From assembly GCA_035267045.1 (NCBI GenBank), contig DATFMH010000128.1, positions 1-18,232 of the forward strand: DNA of 18,232 nucleotides, written 5' to 3'. The translations under genes and the position numbers were made by a program. Numbering within the stretch: position 1 is the stretch's first letter; each line of letters opens with the position of its first letter. The notes beneath the pieces are model-generated. The model was not told the origin of the DNA. It did no database searches and worked only from the letters and a program-made list of their open reading frames with translations. Positions 1 to 8,416 of this stretch are shown piece after piece. This stretch comes from DATFMH01 sp035267045. Lineage in GTDB: Bacteria > Bacteroidota > Rhodothermia > Balneolales > DATFMH01.

Positions 1-81
1 ATCTCTCATATTAATTTTGGAATTTAACAGTCGATGTTAATACATTTTTAATCCATTGAATAGTAAGTACTATAATTATAA

Positions 82-2292
82 TTGACTTTCGAATTGATAA
101 AAGCATTTAACGCCTGGTTGAGGAAAGTTGGATTGACTCTGTTTTTATTAGCAGTAAGCTGTTTTTCGGTTTTCGGACAATCACAAATAATAACAATATC
201 GCAAAGAGATCTTGCTAATCAGGGTAGCATAAATTTATCCTCTTACATGTGGCAATATCACATTGGTGATAACCCACAATGGGCTGATTCAAATTATGAT
301 GACGCCAACTGGGAGCCTGCTTACACAATCATGAAAAGCGGAGGCATGCTTGATACCCACTGGTCGGGAATTGGGTGGTTTCGTCTGCACATTCATATTG
401 ATTCTACAGTTACACAACTTCCCATCGGTCTGAATTTTGAAGATAAAGGCGCCTCGGAAATTTATATAAACGGGAAATTGATAAAGCGTATTGGAATCGT
501 CTCATCCGATAAAAAAGATGAGCATCCGAAGATCAACATCCCTCCTTTCATAACATCTATGCAGCCTGGAAAAGATTATGTTATTGCTGTTCGCTATTCT
601 AATCATCAATACTATAATTTCCTTTCTTCCAATTACTTCGATCAGGCAAATATTTATAAAGGTTTCACTTTATCATTGGGTAGTTTCGACATAATGTATT
701 CAAACATCCTGGAGATGCAGCATCATTATTTCTTCTATATGCTTCTCCTGCTGGGAATTGCCATCGGTATTTTTTTCATACACCTGATCATGTATATCTA
801 TTATCCTGATCAGAAATCCAATTTGTTTTATGGCTTAACTATTGGCTGTTTCTCCATAATAATCTTTTCAGAACTACAATTAAATCTGACTCATAGCCTT
901 CACTACTACATTGTAGTTCTAATAATTGACTTAATAAGTTTTATTTGGATGGGTTTACTGCTATTGCGTTTTACGTATTCCTTAACCAAACGTACTATTC
1001 CCCTTCATTTTTACTTTCTAACAGCTATAGGTACAATACTATCTGTACTGACAGTATTTTTTGTTATTCGAATACGGGTAATAGCCAGCATTTTTCTTCT
1101 CATAAACCTTGCAGAAGCAGCCCGGATTCTGATAATTTATTTTTATCAGAATAGAAAAGGTTCTGTCATCATTGCCGTTGGTTTCTTTACAACGATTGTC
1201 CTGGCCGGCTATCAGATGCTGCTAAATATTGGTATTATAAATCCTATATGGGAAATAAATGGGCCATTAATCGCATATTATGGCATTTTAGGAACTATAA
1301 TAGCGATGTCGATTTATCTCGCAAGAGTTATAGCTAATACGAATTATAATCTGAAACAAAAGTTATCGGAAGTAGAGCGCTTATCCGGGATCAATCGGGA
1401 AAATGATAAAAGACAAGCTGAATTATTACTTTCAACTGAAAGGGAAAGGGCTAAATCAAAGGAAGCAACTCTGCGTGCAGAAGCGGCTGAATTGAACCTG
1501 AAAGTACAGGAAGCCGAAAGTAAGGCTTTAGAAGCTGAACATAGAAGAAAAACGGAAGAGTTGGAGGAAGCCCGTAAACTGCAGCTCTCCATGTTACCTG
1601 AAGAACTGCCTGACATAAATAGAATTCAATTGGCTGTTCACATGGAAACGGCTACAGAAGTTGGCGGTGATTATTACGATTTTTACCAGGTTGATGATAA
1701 CGAATTTACACTTGCCGTTGGAGATGCCACAGGCCATGGTTTAAAAGCAGGTACCCTGGTGACGGCTGTAAAGAGTTTATTCCCTAATATTGCGGAAAAG
1801 GAGGATATCATTTCGGTATTTCATACCTATACAAAAACGATCAGGAGGATGAATCTCGGAATTCTGTATATGGCTTTGGTAATGGCTAAATTTAAATCTT
1901 TGGGTTATGATAAGGGTAAAGTGTTGTTTCAACTAACCATCTCTTCTGCGGGTATGCCACCGGTGCTGCTTTATCGTGCCGCTGAACAAACAACACATAC
2001 TATTCTTCTCAAAGGCATGCCTTTAGGAACGGTACCGGACTTCCCTTATGTTCAAAACAAATACGAGTTACATGAAAATGATGTATTATTATTTATGTCG
2101 GATGGGTTCATGGAATTATTGAATCCTCAGAAAGAAATGATTGGCATGGAACGTACAAAAGATATTTTTACGGAAGTGGCCGGTCAAACTCCCGCAAAAA
2201 TTATTGAACATTTAAATTCTACAGCATCGGATTGGAAAAAAGATATGTTAACAAGGGATGATATCACTTTTGTTGTAGTCAAAGTCGGTTAA
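82..2292 (+). CDS. Membrane-bound SpoIIE-family (PP2C-type) serine phosphatase with 7TM-DISM sensor region
   Basis: This is a sensor phosphatase that probably dephosphorylates an anti-sigma-factor antagonist (STAS protein) in a partner-switching pathway; the partner is inferred from the family. The 736-aa protein has a signal peptide (about residues 13-33), a periplasmic jelly-roll domain rich in Trp/Asp/Asn (about 35-200) resembling galactose-binding domains, seven membrane helices (about 214-416), a charged Glu/Ala/Lys coiled coil (about 420-510) and a cytoplasmic PP2C domain (about 515-736). Catalytic metal-ligand motifs are intact: GGDYYD (528-533), GDATGHG with D548, SDG with D674, and RDD with D726/D727. 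The start is TTG without a Shine-Dalgarno site; TTG codons at 94 and 118 also work, and the latter would give a compact signal peptide. No in-frame ATG precedes the sensor domain. No sigma factor, STAS or anti-sigma gene lies nearby, so its target is encoded elsewhere. Confidence 0.92.
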   Translation: MTFELIKAFNAWLRKVGLTLFLLAVSCFSVFGQSQIITISQRDLANQGSINLSSYMWQYHIGDNPQWADSNYDDANWEPAYTIMKSGGMLDTHWSGIGWFRLHIHIDSTVTQLPIGLNFEDKGASEIYINGKLIKRIGIVSSDKKDEHPKINIPPFITSMQPGKDYVIAVRYSNHQYYNFLSSNYFDQANIYKGFTLSLGSFDIMYSNILEMQHHYFFYMLLLLGIAIGIFFIHLIMYIYYPDQKSNLFYGLTIGCFSIIIFSELQLNLTHSLHYYIVVLIIDLISFIWMGLLLLRFTYSLTKRTIPLHFYFLTAIGTILSVLTVFFVIRIRVIASIFLLINLAEAARILIIYFYQNRKGSVIIAVGFFTTIVLAGYQMLLNIGIINPIWEINGPLIAYYGILGTIIAMSIYLARVIANTNYNLKQKLSEVERLSGINRENDKRQAELLLSTERERAKSKEATLRAEAAELNLKVQEAESKALEAEHRRKTEELEEARKLQLSMLPEELPDINRIQLAVHMETATEVGGDYYDFYQVDDNEFTLAVGDATGHGLKAGTLVTAVKSLFPNIAEKEDIISVFHTYTKTIRRMNLGILYMALVMAKFKSLGYDKGKVLFQLTISSAGMPPVLLYRAAEQTTHTILLKGMPLGTVPDFPYVQNKYELHENDVLLFMSDGFMELLNPQKEMIGMERTKDIFTEVAGQTPAKIIEHLNSTASDWKKDMLTRDDITFVVVKVG

Positions 2293-2516
2293 ACTGACGA
2301 ATAGTTCCGTCATGCTGCTAAAAATTTAGTTACATTGAAATCTTTTGTATTTAATATTTATACATATAGATGTCTTAATAATGCATTGAATTCTGTAGTG
2401 TTATCTCTATTGTTTAAAAATTTCAGTATTACAAAACATGGGGGTTTACTACAATTATGTACTCTGTTCCCTATATTGGGGTTAAATAAAAGCTAAGAAT
2501 ATAACGCAATCAATAC

Positions 2517-5321
2517 ATGGAAAGTTGGAAAGGTCTGGATATTGAGGCGGAAGGAAGTGGAATATCCAAGCCGCTCAGCGAACAGGTTAATTTTTTAGGA
2601 AGTTTGGTTGGCGAGGCCATCAGAGAAGAATCTGGTGAAGATATATTTGAAAAAGTTGAACAATATCGATCAGATTGTAAACTCGCTCGTGAAAAACAGG
2701 ATTATGCCAAGCGTAAGGATGTAATTGACAGCATATCATCACTAAATCTAAGCCAACTCGTATGGTTGTTACGATCCTACACGGTATTTTTTCATCTCAT
2801 CAATAAGGCAGAACAGCAGGAAATTACACGAATTAATCGTGAACGGGCTATGGATGCCAACCTGGAACATCCCCGCAGCGAATCTATTGCCGAGTCTATT
2901 TCGAGACTAAAAGAAGAAGGTTATTCTCTCGAAGAGACGATGAATTTATTGGAGCACCTCGATGTTCAGCCTACTCTTACGGCTCATCCCACCGAAGCTC
3001 GCCGGCGGAGTATCTTGTTTAAACAAAAACATATTTCCGAACTCCTGACGAGGTTGAGATATGAAAAATTGATACCTCAGGAACGGGAGGATATCTATTA
3101 CGATATCTATCATCACATTCAATTAATGTTGGCAACTGATGAGTTGCGGTCAGAGCAATTAACGGTAAAGGATGAAGTGCAGCATGGATTATATTTCTGC
3201 AAGACATCCCTGTGGAAAGTTGTACCGGGTATTTACAAAGATTTCCAAAATTCGATTGAACATTACTACGGTAAACGCGTGGCACTTCCACCCTTTTTGA
3301 AATACCGATCATGGATTGGCGGCGACAGGGACGGGAATCCTCATGTGACACCGGAAATCACTGAATACACGGTTAATCAACAGCGGAGATCCGTATTAAA
3401 ATTATATAGAGAAGAATTAATCCAACTCAGAAGAGAGTTGAGTTTATCCAGCCGCTACACATCCATGCCCGATTGGTGGGAGTTGGAAAAAAAGAATAAT
3501 GTCCTAACCAAAAATGGCCAGGAATATGATGAATTAATCCGTGATTCCGGCGAACCTTTCCGGGACAGGATTCAAACGATACTTGACAAAATCCAGTTTT
3601 TAATTGATAATAATGGTGATTTGTCATCACATGACGATGACTATACAATCCATAATTTTATTGATGATCTGAATCTTTTAAAAGAAGCCCTTAAGTACGC
3701 GGGTCTGGGCGACATTGCTGATCGTGGTCGATTGGGAGATTTGTTAATACGTGCAAAATCTTTCGGATTCCATTTTGCTACAATCGATATCCGTCAACAC
3801 AGCGGTGTGCATGAACAGGCAGTTGCCGAATTACTGGATAAAGCCGGCATAACAAGTGATTATTCCGAATTAGATGAAGATAAACGTCTTGATATTCTAA
3901 ATAATGAACTCATGAATCCACGCCCGCTTCTTCACAGGGATGCGGATGTGTCGGATCAAACCGCCCGTACGCTCGAAACTTTTGAAGTAATACGCAAAGC
4001 TATTCTCCGGGATCCGAATAGTATTCAATCTTACGTGATCAGTATGACGCATGAGATCAGTGATATGCTTGAAGTCCTGTTATTAGCTAAGGAAGTGGGT
4101 TTATGGCGATATGAAAATGAGAAAGTGGAGTCATATCTGGATGTAGTCCCACTTTTCGAAACGATCGACGACCTCGAACGTGGACATAAACTGCTTGCCA
4201 GGATGTTTGAATCAGAGATCTACGGCAATCAGTTGAAAGCTCGTGGAAATTTCCAGGAAATTATGCTCGGCTATTCTGATAGTAATAAAGACGGCGGTTA
4301 CTGGATGGCAAATTGGGCATTGCACAAAGCCCAAAATCAACTTGGTTCAACATGCCAGAAATATGGTATTGATTTTCGCCTTTTCCATGGCCGTGGAGGA
4401 ACAGTAGGCAGAGGCGGCGGCCGGGCCAATCAGGCGATTATTGCTCAGCCAAAGGCTTGTCATAATGGACGTATTCGTTTTACAGAACAGGGAGAAGTCA
4501 TAACTTTCCGCTATGCATTGCCTTCTATTGCCCACCGACACCTTGAACAGATCATGAATGCCATGGTCGTTTCTACGGCTGATGCCCGTTCAAGTAATAA
4601 AAAAGACGAAGCCCTGCCCTTGCCTGATACTAATGACCTAATGGAACGTATTGCCCAAAAATCCATGGATAAATATCGCTCGTTAGTCAGGCACCCGCAA
4701 TTTTGGGATTGGTATTCATCAGTAACGCCGGTTCAGCATATCAGTCAGCTTCGCATAGCGTCCCGCCCGGTCTCCAGGGCAACAGGAAGTGATTTAAATC
4801 TTGATTCCATTCGTGCCATACCATGGAACTTTGCATGGACACAGACACGCTTTAATGCACCCGGTTGGTTTGGTATCGGTGAAATTTTAAATGAAATGAT
4901 GGAGGATGACCAGATAGCCGGGAAAATGCAGAAACTGTATGAAGAATGGCCATTTTTACAGGCTATCATCAATAATGCACAGCGGGAAATGGCCAGAAGC
5001 GAGCAAGAAATCGCTCGATATTATAATGACCGGTTTAAAAATAAAGACGCTGAAGATTTCAATAATATTATTCAGGATGATTTTAACAAAGCCCGCAAGT
5101 CCATTCTAACTATTACCAAAGAATCTGAGTTATTGGATAATACACCGGTTATTCAGAAATCGATTCGGTTGCGTAATCCTTATACAGATGTACTAAATTT
5201 TATTCAAATAGAGTTGATGCAGAGATGGTATAAAGAGGATTATGCCAATCAGGAAGAATTGGGACGCGCTCTCTTATTAAGTATTAACGGCCTGGCTGCT
5301 GCTATGCAGAGTACCGGCTGA
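2517..5321 (+). CDS. ppc: Phosphoenolpyruvate carboxylase
   Basis: The enzyme carboxylates PEP with bicarbonate to oxaloacetate and phosphate, replenishing the TCA cycle in the cytoplasm. The 934-aa length is normal for bacterial PEPC. Signature blocks are present in order: LTAHPTE with catalytic His157, GGDRDGNP (268-275), YSDSNKDGG (586-594), FHGRGGTVGRGGG (623-635, catalytic H624, R626 and R632), the TEQGE block, and AIPWNFAWTQTR further on. The C-terminus reads QSTG instead of the usual Q/RNTG, and a Lys that binds the inhibitor aspartate in the E. coli enzyme appears to be Arg827 here (hand alignment); see findings. The ATG start has no strong ribosome site. A 224-bp gap separates it from the phosphatase gene, while only 24 bp separate it from the methyltransferase gene downstream, suggesting a two-gene transcript. 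Confidence 0.98.
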   Translation: MESWKGLDIEAEGSGISKPLSEQVNFLGSLVGEAIREESGEDIFEKVEQYRSDCKLAREKQDYAKRKDVIDSISSLNLSQLVWLLRSYTVFFHLINKAEQQEITRINRERAMDANLEHPRSESIAESISRLKEEGYSLEETMNLLEHLDVQPTLTAHPTEARRRSILFKQKHISELLTRLRYEKLIPQEREDIYYDIYHHIQLMLATDELRSEQLTVKDEVQHGLYFCKTSLWKVVPGIYKDFQNSIEHYYGKRVALPPFLKYRSWIGGDRDGNPHVTPEITEYTVNQQRRSVLKLYREELIQLRRELSLSSRYTSMPDWWELEKKNNVLTKNGQEYDELIRDSGEPFRDRIQTILDKIQFLIDNNGDLSSHDDDYTIHNFIDDLNLLKEALKYAGLGDIADRGRLGDLLIRAKSFGFHFATIDIRQHSGVHEQAVAELLDKAGITSDYSELDEDKRLDILNNELMNPRPLLHRDADVSDQTARTLETFEVIRKAILRDPNSIQSYVISMTHEISDMLEVLLLAKEVGLWRYENEKVESYLDVVPLFETIDDLERGHKLLARMFESEIYGNQLKARGNFQEIMLGYSDSNKDGGYWMANWALHKAQNQLGSTCQKYGIDFRLFHGRGGTVGRGGGRANQAIIAQPKACHNGRIRFTEQGEVITFRYALPSIAHRHLEQIMNAMVVSTADARSSNKKDEALPLPDTNDLMERIAQKSMDKYRSLVRHPQFWDWYSSVTPVQHISQLRIASRPVSRATGSDLNLDSIRAIPWNFAWTQTRFNAPGWFGIGEILNEMMEDDQIAGKMQKLYEEWPFLQAIINNAQREMARSEQEIARYYNDRFKNKDAEDFNNIIQDDFNKARKSILTITKESELLDNTPVIQKSIRLRNPYTDVLNFIQIELMQRWYKEDYANQEELGRALLLSINGLAAAMQSTG

Positions 5322-5345
5322 TACCTTCTAAAAACAGGATAGTAA

Positions 5346-6503
5346 TTGGAAACAAATTCAACATCATTCAATATGTTGGCTAAGACATTTTATGGCTTAG
5401 AAGACGTCTTAGCTGAAGAGCTACGATCTATTGGTGCACAGAATATTAAGGTTTTAAATCGTGCAGTGACATTTACGGGGAATCAACGATTATTATATGA
5501 TGCCAACCTGTCCCTACGGACGGCCTTGTCCATTCTTAAACCCATTGCTGAATTCGATGCGCGCAATGAAGACCAACTATATCGTGAAATAAAAAAGATA
5601 GATTGGGCGAATTATTTTACTGTCGATGAGACTTTCATTGTAGACAGTACCGTAAATTCCACTCAATTTACACACTCTCATTACGTAGCTCTTAAAGTTA
5701 AAGATGCTATCGTAGATCAATTTCGAGACCGTTTCAACAAACGTCCTTCCATTGATTTGGATCATCCTGATCTGAGAATAAATATCCACATATCGGAAAA
5801 TCATTGTACGGTATCCTTAGACAGTTCCGGGGAATCTTTACACCGGCGCGGATATCGAAAAGCGGCCATTAAAGCTCCCCTGAACGAGGTACTAGCAGCC
5901 GGGATGGTCATTATATCAGGTTTTAAAGGACAAAAGAATTTCATTGATCCTATGTGCGGTTCGGGTACGATTGTAATTGAAGCGGCCATGATAGCCTACA
6001 ACATCGCGCCAAACATGCTTAGAAAAGACTTCGGGTTTATGCATTGGCATGATTATGATCGCAAACTATGGAAAGAGGTTAAAGGAGATGCGATTGCTAA
6101 GATATCTACTTTTGATCATAAAATTATTGGTTCGGATATGTCAGCTTCTGCCATACGTATTGCACAGAAAAATATTCAACGGGCAAAACTGGAGGATAAA
6201 ATTGAGCTCATAAAATCAACCTTCGATAATCTTAATCCACCGGATGGACCCGGAACAATTGTGATGAACCCGCCTTATGGCGAACGTATGCAAAAAGAAG
6301 ATATCATTGCTTTTTATCATGGTATCGGAGATCAACTCAAACAAAAATATCCCGGATATAATGCCTGGATATTGAGTTCAAACATTGCCGCTTTAAAAAG
6401 AGTAGGGTTAAAAGCTTCTAATAAAAAAACATTATTCAACGGTCCACTTGAATGTAGATATCATGAATTCGTGATGTATGAAGGTTCTAAGAAGAACAAT
6501 TAG
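5346..6503 (+). CDS. THUMP-domain class I SAM-dependent RNA methyltransferase (RlmL N-half type)
   Basis: Predicted to methylate guanine N2 in 23S rRNA, by analogy with the N-terminal half of E. coli RlmL (m2G2445); exact target not shown by the sequence. The 385-aa protein begins with an NFLD/THUMP RNA-binding region (about 10-160: GLEDVLAEEL, then the TQFTHSHYVALKVKDAIVD segment) followed by a Rossmann methyltransferase domain (UPF0020 type). SAM-binding motif I is DPMCGSG (201-207) and catalytic motif IV is NPPYGERM (308-315). The RlmK half of the fused gamma-proteobacterial protein is absent, as is usual outside that group. Start choice: TTG at 5346 has an AGGA box at 5336-5339 with suitable spacing; the alternative ATG at 5373 has none and would trim nine residues. 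It follows ppc by 24 bp and is likely co-transcribed with it. Confidence 0.92.
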   Translation: METNSTSFNMLAKTFYGLEDVLAEELRSIGAQNIKVLNRAVTFTGNQRLLYDANLSLRTALSILKPIAEFDARNEDQLYREIKKIDWANYFTVDETFIVDSTVNSTQFTHSHYVALKVKDAIVDQFRDRFNKRPSIDLDHPDLRINIHISENHCTVSLDSSGESLHRRGYRKAAIKAPLNEVLAAGMVIISGFKGQKNFIDPMCGSGTIVIEAAMIAYNIAPNMLRKDFGFMHWHDYDRKLWKEVKGDAIAKISTFDHKIIGSDMSASAIRIAQKNIQRAKLEDKIELIKSTFDNLNPPDGPGTIVMNPPYGERMQKEDIIAFYHGIGDQLKQKYPGYNAWILSSNIAALKRVGLKASNKKTLFNGPLECRYHEFVMYEGSKKNN

Positions 6504-6534
6504 CATTTAGCCGTATTGCTTAAAATGCCCTCTT
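6503..6534 (+). terminator. Possible intrinsic terminator after the ppc-methyltransferase unit
   Basis: GCATTTAGC pairs with GCTTAAAATGC across a 6-nt loop, giving a nine-pair stem with a 2-nt bulge. It starts on the last base of the stop codon and is followed by CCTCTTTTC. The T-run is short, so the call is moderate. Confidence 0.4.
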
Positions 6535-6684
6535 TTCAATAATCAGGTGATCTTTTTTACAAATTCATGATTATTATCCATGCAATCTTAAATCTGTAAA
6601 GCGAAGCCTGCCATTATAATATTTTCATGCAATAGTAAATCCTGCCCCGTTTGCAGGGATCTCATAATTTTGCTATTGCTCGAA

Positions 6685-6704
6685 ATGATACTTAAACGTA
6701 TCAT
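6685..6704. promoter_or_regulatory. Perfect 7+7 bp palindrome, candidate operator
   Basis: ATGATAC, a 6-nt spacer (TTAAAC), then GTATCAT: a perfect inverted repeat ending 57 bp before the start codon of the next gene. Size and position suit a dimeric regulator site. No regulator gene is adjacent, and chance is possible in this AT-rich stretch. Confidence 0.35.
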
Positions 6705-6750
6705 ACAAATAGTTATAAAGTATTTACCGGCATTCAATAACCGGTTCAAG

Positions 6751-6756
6751 GGGGAG
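6751..6756 (+). promoter_or_regulatory. Strong Shine-Dalgarno site (GGGGAG) before tandem ATG-ATG start
   Basis: One of the clearest purine-rich ribosome sites in a window where most genes lack one. It lies 5 nt before ATG 6762 and 8 nt before ATG 6765, so either ATG could be used; spacing slightly favours the second. Confidence 0.6.
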
Positions 6757-6761
6757 ATATA

Positions 6762-7856
6762 ATGATGGATACAAGCATCAAGAAGAGGCTGTTATATATA
6801 TTTGGTATTATTCTTCTTGCATTGATAGTAATTTTTTTAGAGAATTTTCGAGAGGCTTATAGAAGAGATCAGAAATACGACTATTACCAGTTAAAGCCTC
6901 AGGATAAAAAACACCTCAGAGAGGCATCTATACTTAAACAATCCCTTGGAAATCAACTCTGGCCTGATTTTTCAACTATAGAGCTACCTGTGATATTGTT
7001 CAATGATAAATATGCATTTCTGGTCAATGATGATGATCCTCCCAATCAATGGAAGACGGTTAAAAATGATCAATTTGAAAATTCCGCCTATTATCGATTG
7101 GAAATTCATTATTCTAAAAATTTCGCTATTCAATTAAATCATAAATGGGCTGGTAGTCTTGCCGTCTCTGAACGTTTAAACAGGGAATATTACCTGAGTG
7201 TACGAAGAAATCTACCACCACTGATTTCTCAGCTATTTCCTTATCAATATGCATCTGTCAGCTCAGACCTTTATATCGTAATACTACTTCAACAGATTTT
7301 TCATGCGTACCAGGCTACTGTTGCATATCCCCATTTCCGTATAGCCCGGGACAGTTATAAATATGGCAGTGACTATCCTTATCGTGACAAACAACTCACA
7401 AATGAATGGAATAAAGAAGGATATTATCTTTGGAAAGCTCTGCAGCACACTAATCGTGACAGCGTATCTTTTTATACTCAAAAATTTCTGGAGATAAGAA
7501 AACTACGACGGGAACAAGCCAAATTGAATTTGGATTTAGTTTCGTTTGAGAAAAATATGGAGTGGCTCGAAGGGTTAGCTAAATATACCGAGATCACTTT
7601 TTACGAACTTTCAGCCCATCACAAACCACAGTCCTCCCTGGTTTATTTCCATAATAATCCACCATACTGGAATAAGGATTATGCAACCTTGAAAAAAAGT
7701 CTTGGAAAACAGAATGATATTGAGAGATTTGCAATAAGCGGTATGGCTCAAGCTGAAATACTCGAAAAAATATCACCAGGTTGGAAAAACAAAATATTAC
7801 AAGATTCAGTTTACACCGAGGATATGCTTTCAAAAGCTTTAAAATATAATCATTAG
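6762..7856 (+). CDS. Membrane-anchored protein of unknown function, possibly a degenerate gluzincin (pseudo-peptidase)
   Basis: I do not recognise a named family. The 364-aa protein has a short basic N-terminus and one hydrophobic helix (about 9-26) followed by a long hydrophilic, presumably periplasmic, domain rich in Tyr, Lys and Asn. Residues 172-185 read like the zinc helix of a metallopeptidase (hydrophobic run, then FHAYQ), but the expected HExxH is QQIFH (Q177, Q178, H181). About 90 residues later, WLEGLAKYTE (E270, E277) resembles the third-ligand helix of gluzincins. If that reading is right, fold and one or two ligands remain but the metal-binding His and catalytic Glu are gone, so hydrolysis is unlikely. 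Only 11 bp separate it from the DUF4405 gene, so the two are probably one operon. Reading frame is intact with no sign of decay. Existence of the gene is nearly certain; the functional reading is inference. Confidence 0.6.
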   Translation: MMDTSIKKRLLYIFGIILLALIVIFLENFREAYRRDQKYDYYQLKPQDKKHLREASILKQSLGNQLWPDFSTIELPVILFNDKYAFLVNDDDPPNQWKTVKNDQFENSAYYRLEIHYSKNFAIQLNHKWAGSLAVSERLNREYYLSVRRNLPPLISQLFPYQYASVSSDLYIVILLQQIFHAYQATVAYPHFRIARDSYKYGSDYPYRDKQLTNEWNKEGYYLWKALQHTNRDSVSFYTQKFLEIRKLRREQAKLNLDLVSFEKNMEWLEGLAKYTEITFYELSAHHKPQSSLVYFHNNPPYWNKDYATLKKSLGKQNDIERFAISGMAQAEILEKISPGWKNKILQDSVYTEDMLSKALKYNH

Positions 7857-7867
7857 CATTATTCATC

Positions 7868-8302
7868 ATGAGAAAACCGACCCTGAACCTAATTATTGAT
7901 ATCATAGCATTTGCCGGTTTTACATTCCTGACAACCAGCGGAGTTCTGATGCGATATGTTCTTCCGCCAGGCAGTGGGCGTATGCTTTCCGTTTTGGGAT
8001 TAAGCAGACATGATTGGGGAACGATTCATTTTTGGATAGCTATTATCTTTCTGTCCTCACTCACAACCCATTTGTTTTTACACTGGAATTGGATCGTATG
8101 TCAGATCAAAGGGAAAAAATGTGAGGATAATAAAGCCAAACTTCGTGTAGCTCTTGGTATAATTGGTTTAATAGCTCTCCTGGCTTTTGCATTAGCGCCT
8201 CTTGTAAGTCCAATTAAAAAATCCGAAATCCCCGGAAACAGAAAAGGGAAAATGGATATGAGACATAACAGATCTACAACTGGCGTAACCCATTCACCAT
8301 AA
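7868..8302 (+). CDS. DUF4405-like small membrane protein, possible haem-binding cytochrome b-like subunit
   Basis: A 144-aa protein with three predicted membrane helices (about 8-28, 53-75 and 92-113) and a basic, polar tail. The segment LMRYVLPPGSG, then SRHDWGTIHFW and HLFLHWNW, matches what I recall of DUF4405 proteins. Histidines H48, H54, H68 and H72 sit at the start and end of the second helix, a layout that could hold a b-type haem in the membrane; this is inference, since the family has no agreed function. It starts 11 bp after the pseudo-peptidase-like gene and most likely shares its transcript. No Shine-Dalgarno sequence is visible, consistent with translational coupling. No dehydrogenase, hydrogenase or other redox partner is encoded next to it. 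Confidence 0.82.
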   Translation: MRKPTLNLIIDIIAFAGFTFLTTSGVLMRYVLPPGSGRMLSVLGLSRHDWGTIHFWIAIIFLSSLTTHLFLHWNWIVCQIKGKKCEDNKAKLRVALGIIGLIALLAFALAPLVSPIKKSEIPGNRKGKMDMRHNRSTTGVTHSP

Positions 8303-8355
8303 TAACCATTGATTCATATACCGCTCATTTGCTTATCTAATATCCTTAAATGATA

Positions 8356-8385
8356 TTGTACAGGATTAAGTTGTATATATATACA
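8356..8385 (+). promoter_or_regulatory. Possible sigma70-like promoter for the M1 peptidase gene
   Basis: TTGTAC at 8356-8361, then 16-18 nt, then TATATA/TATACA within the 12-bp palindrome GTATATATATAC (8373-8384). A transcript starting near 8391 would have a leader of about 25 nt. AT-richness makes chance matches likely. Confidence 0.28.
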
Positions 8386-8416
8386 TTTAAAACAGTAATT
8401 ATCTATTTCTGAAAAA

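Noticed and set aside
71..76. TATAAT box just before the first gene
   Set aside because: It lies only 5 nt before the TTG start, and the only -35-like TTGAAT is 9 nt away, too close for a normal promoter.
2295..2312. TGACG/CGTCA hairpin after the phosphatase gene
   Set aside because: The stem is only 5 bp and no T-run follows, so it is not a convincing terminator.
6641..6657. CCTGC/GCAGG hairpin in the gap before the pseudo-peptidase gene
   Set aside because: Short stem without a T-run or any recognisable riboswitch context.
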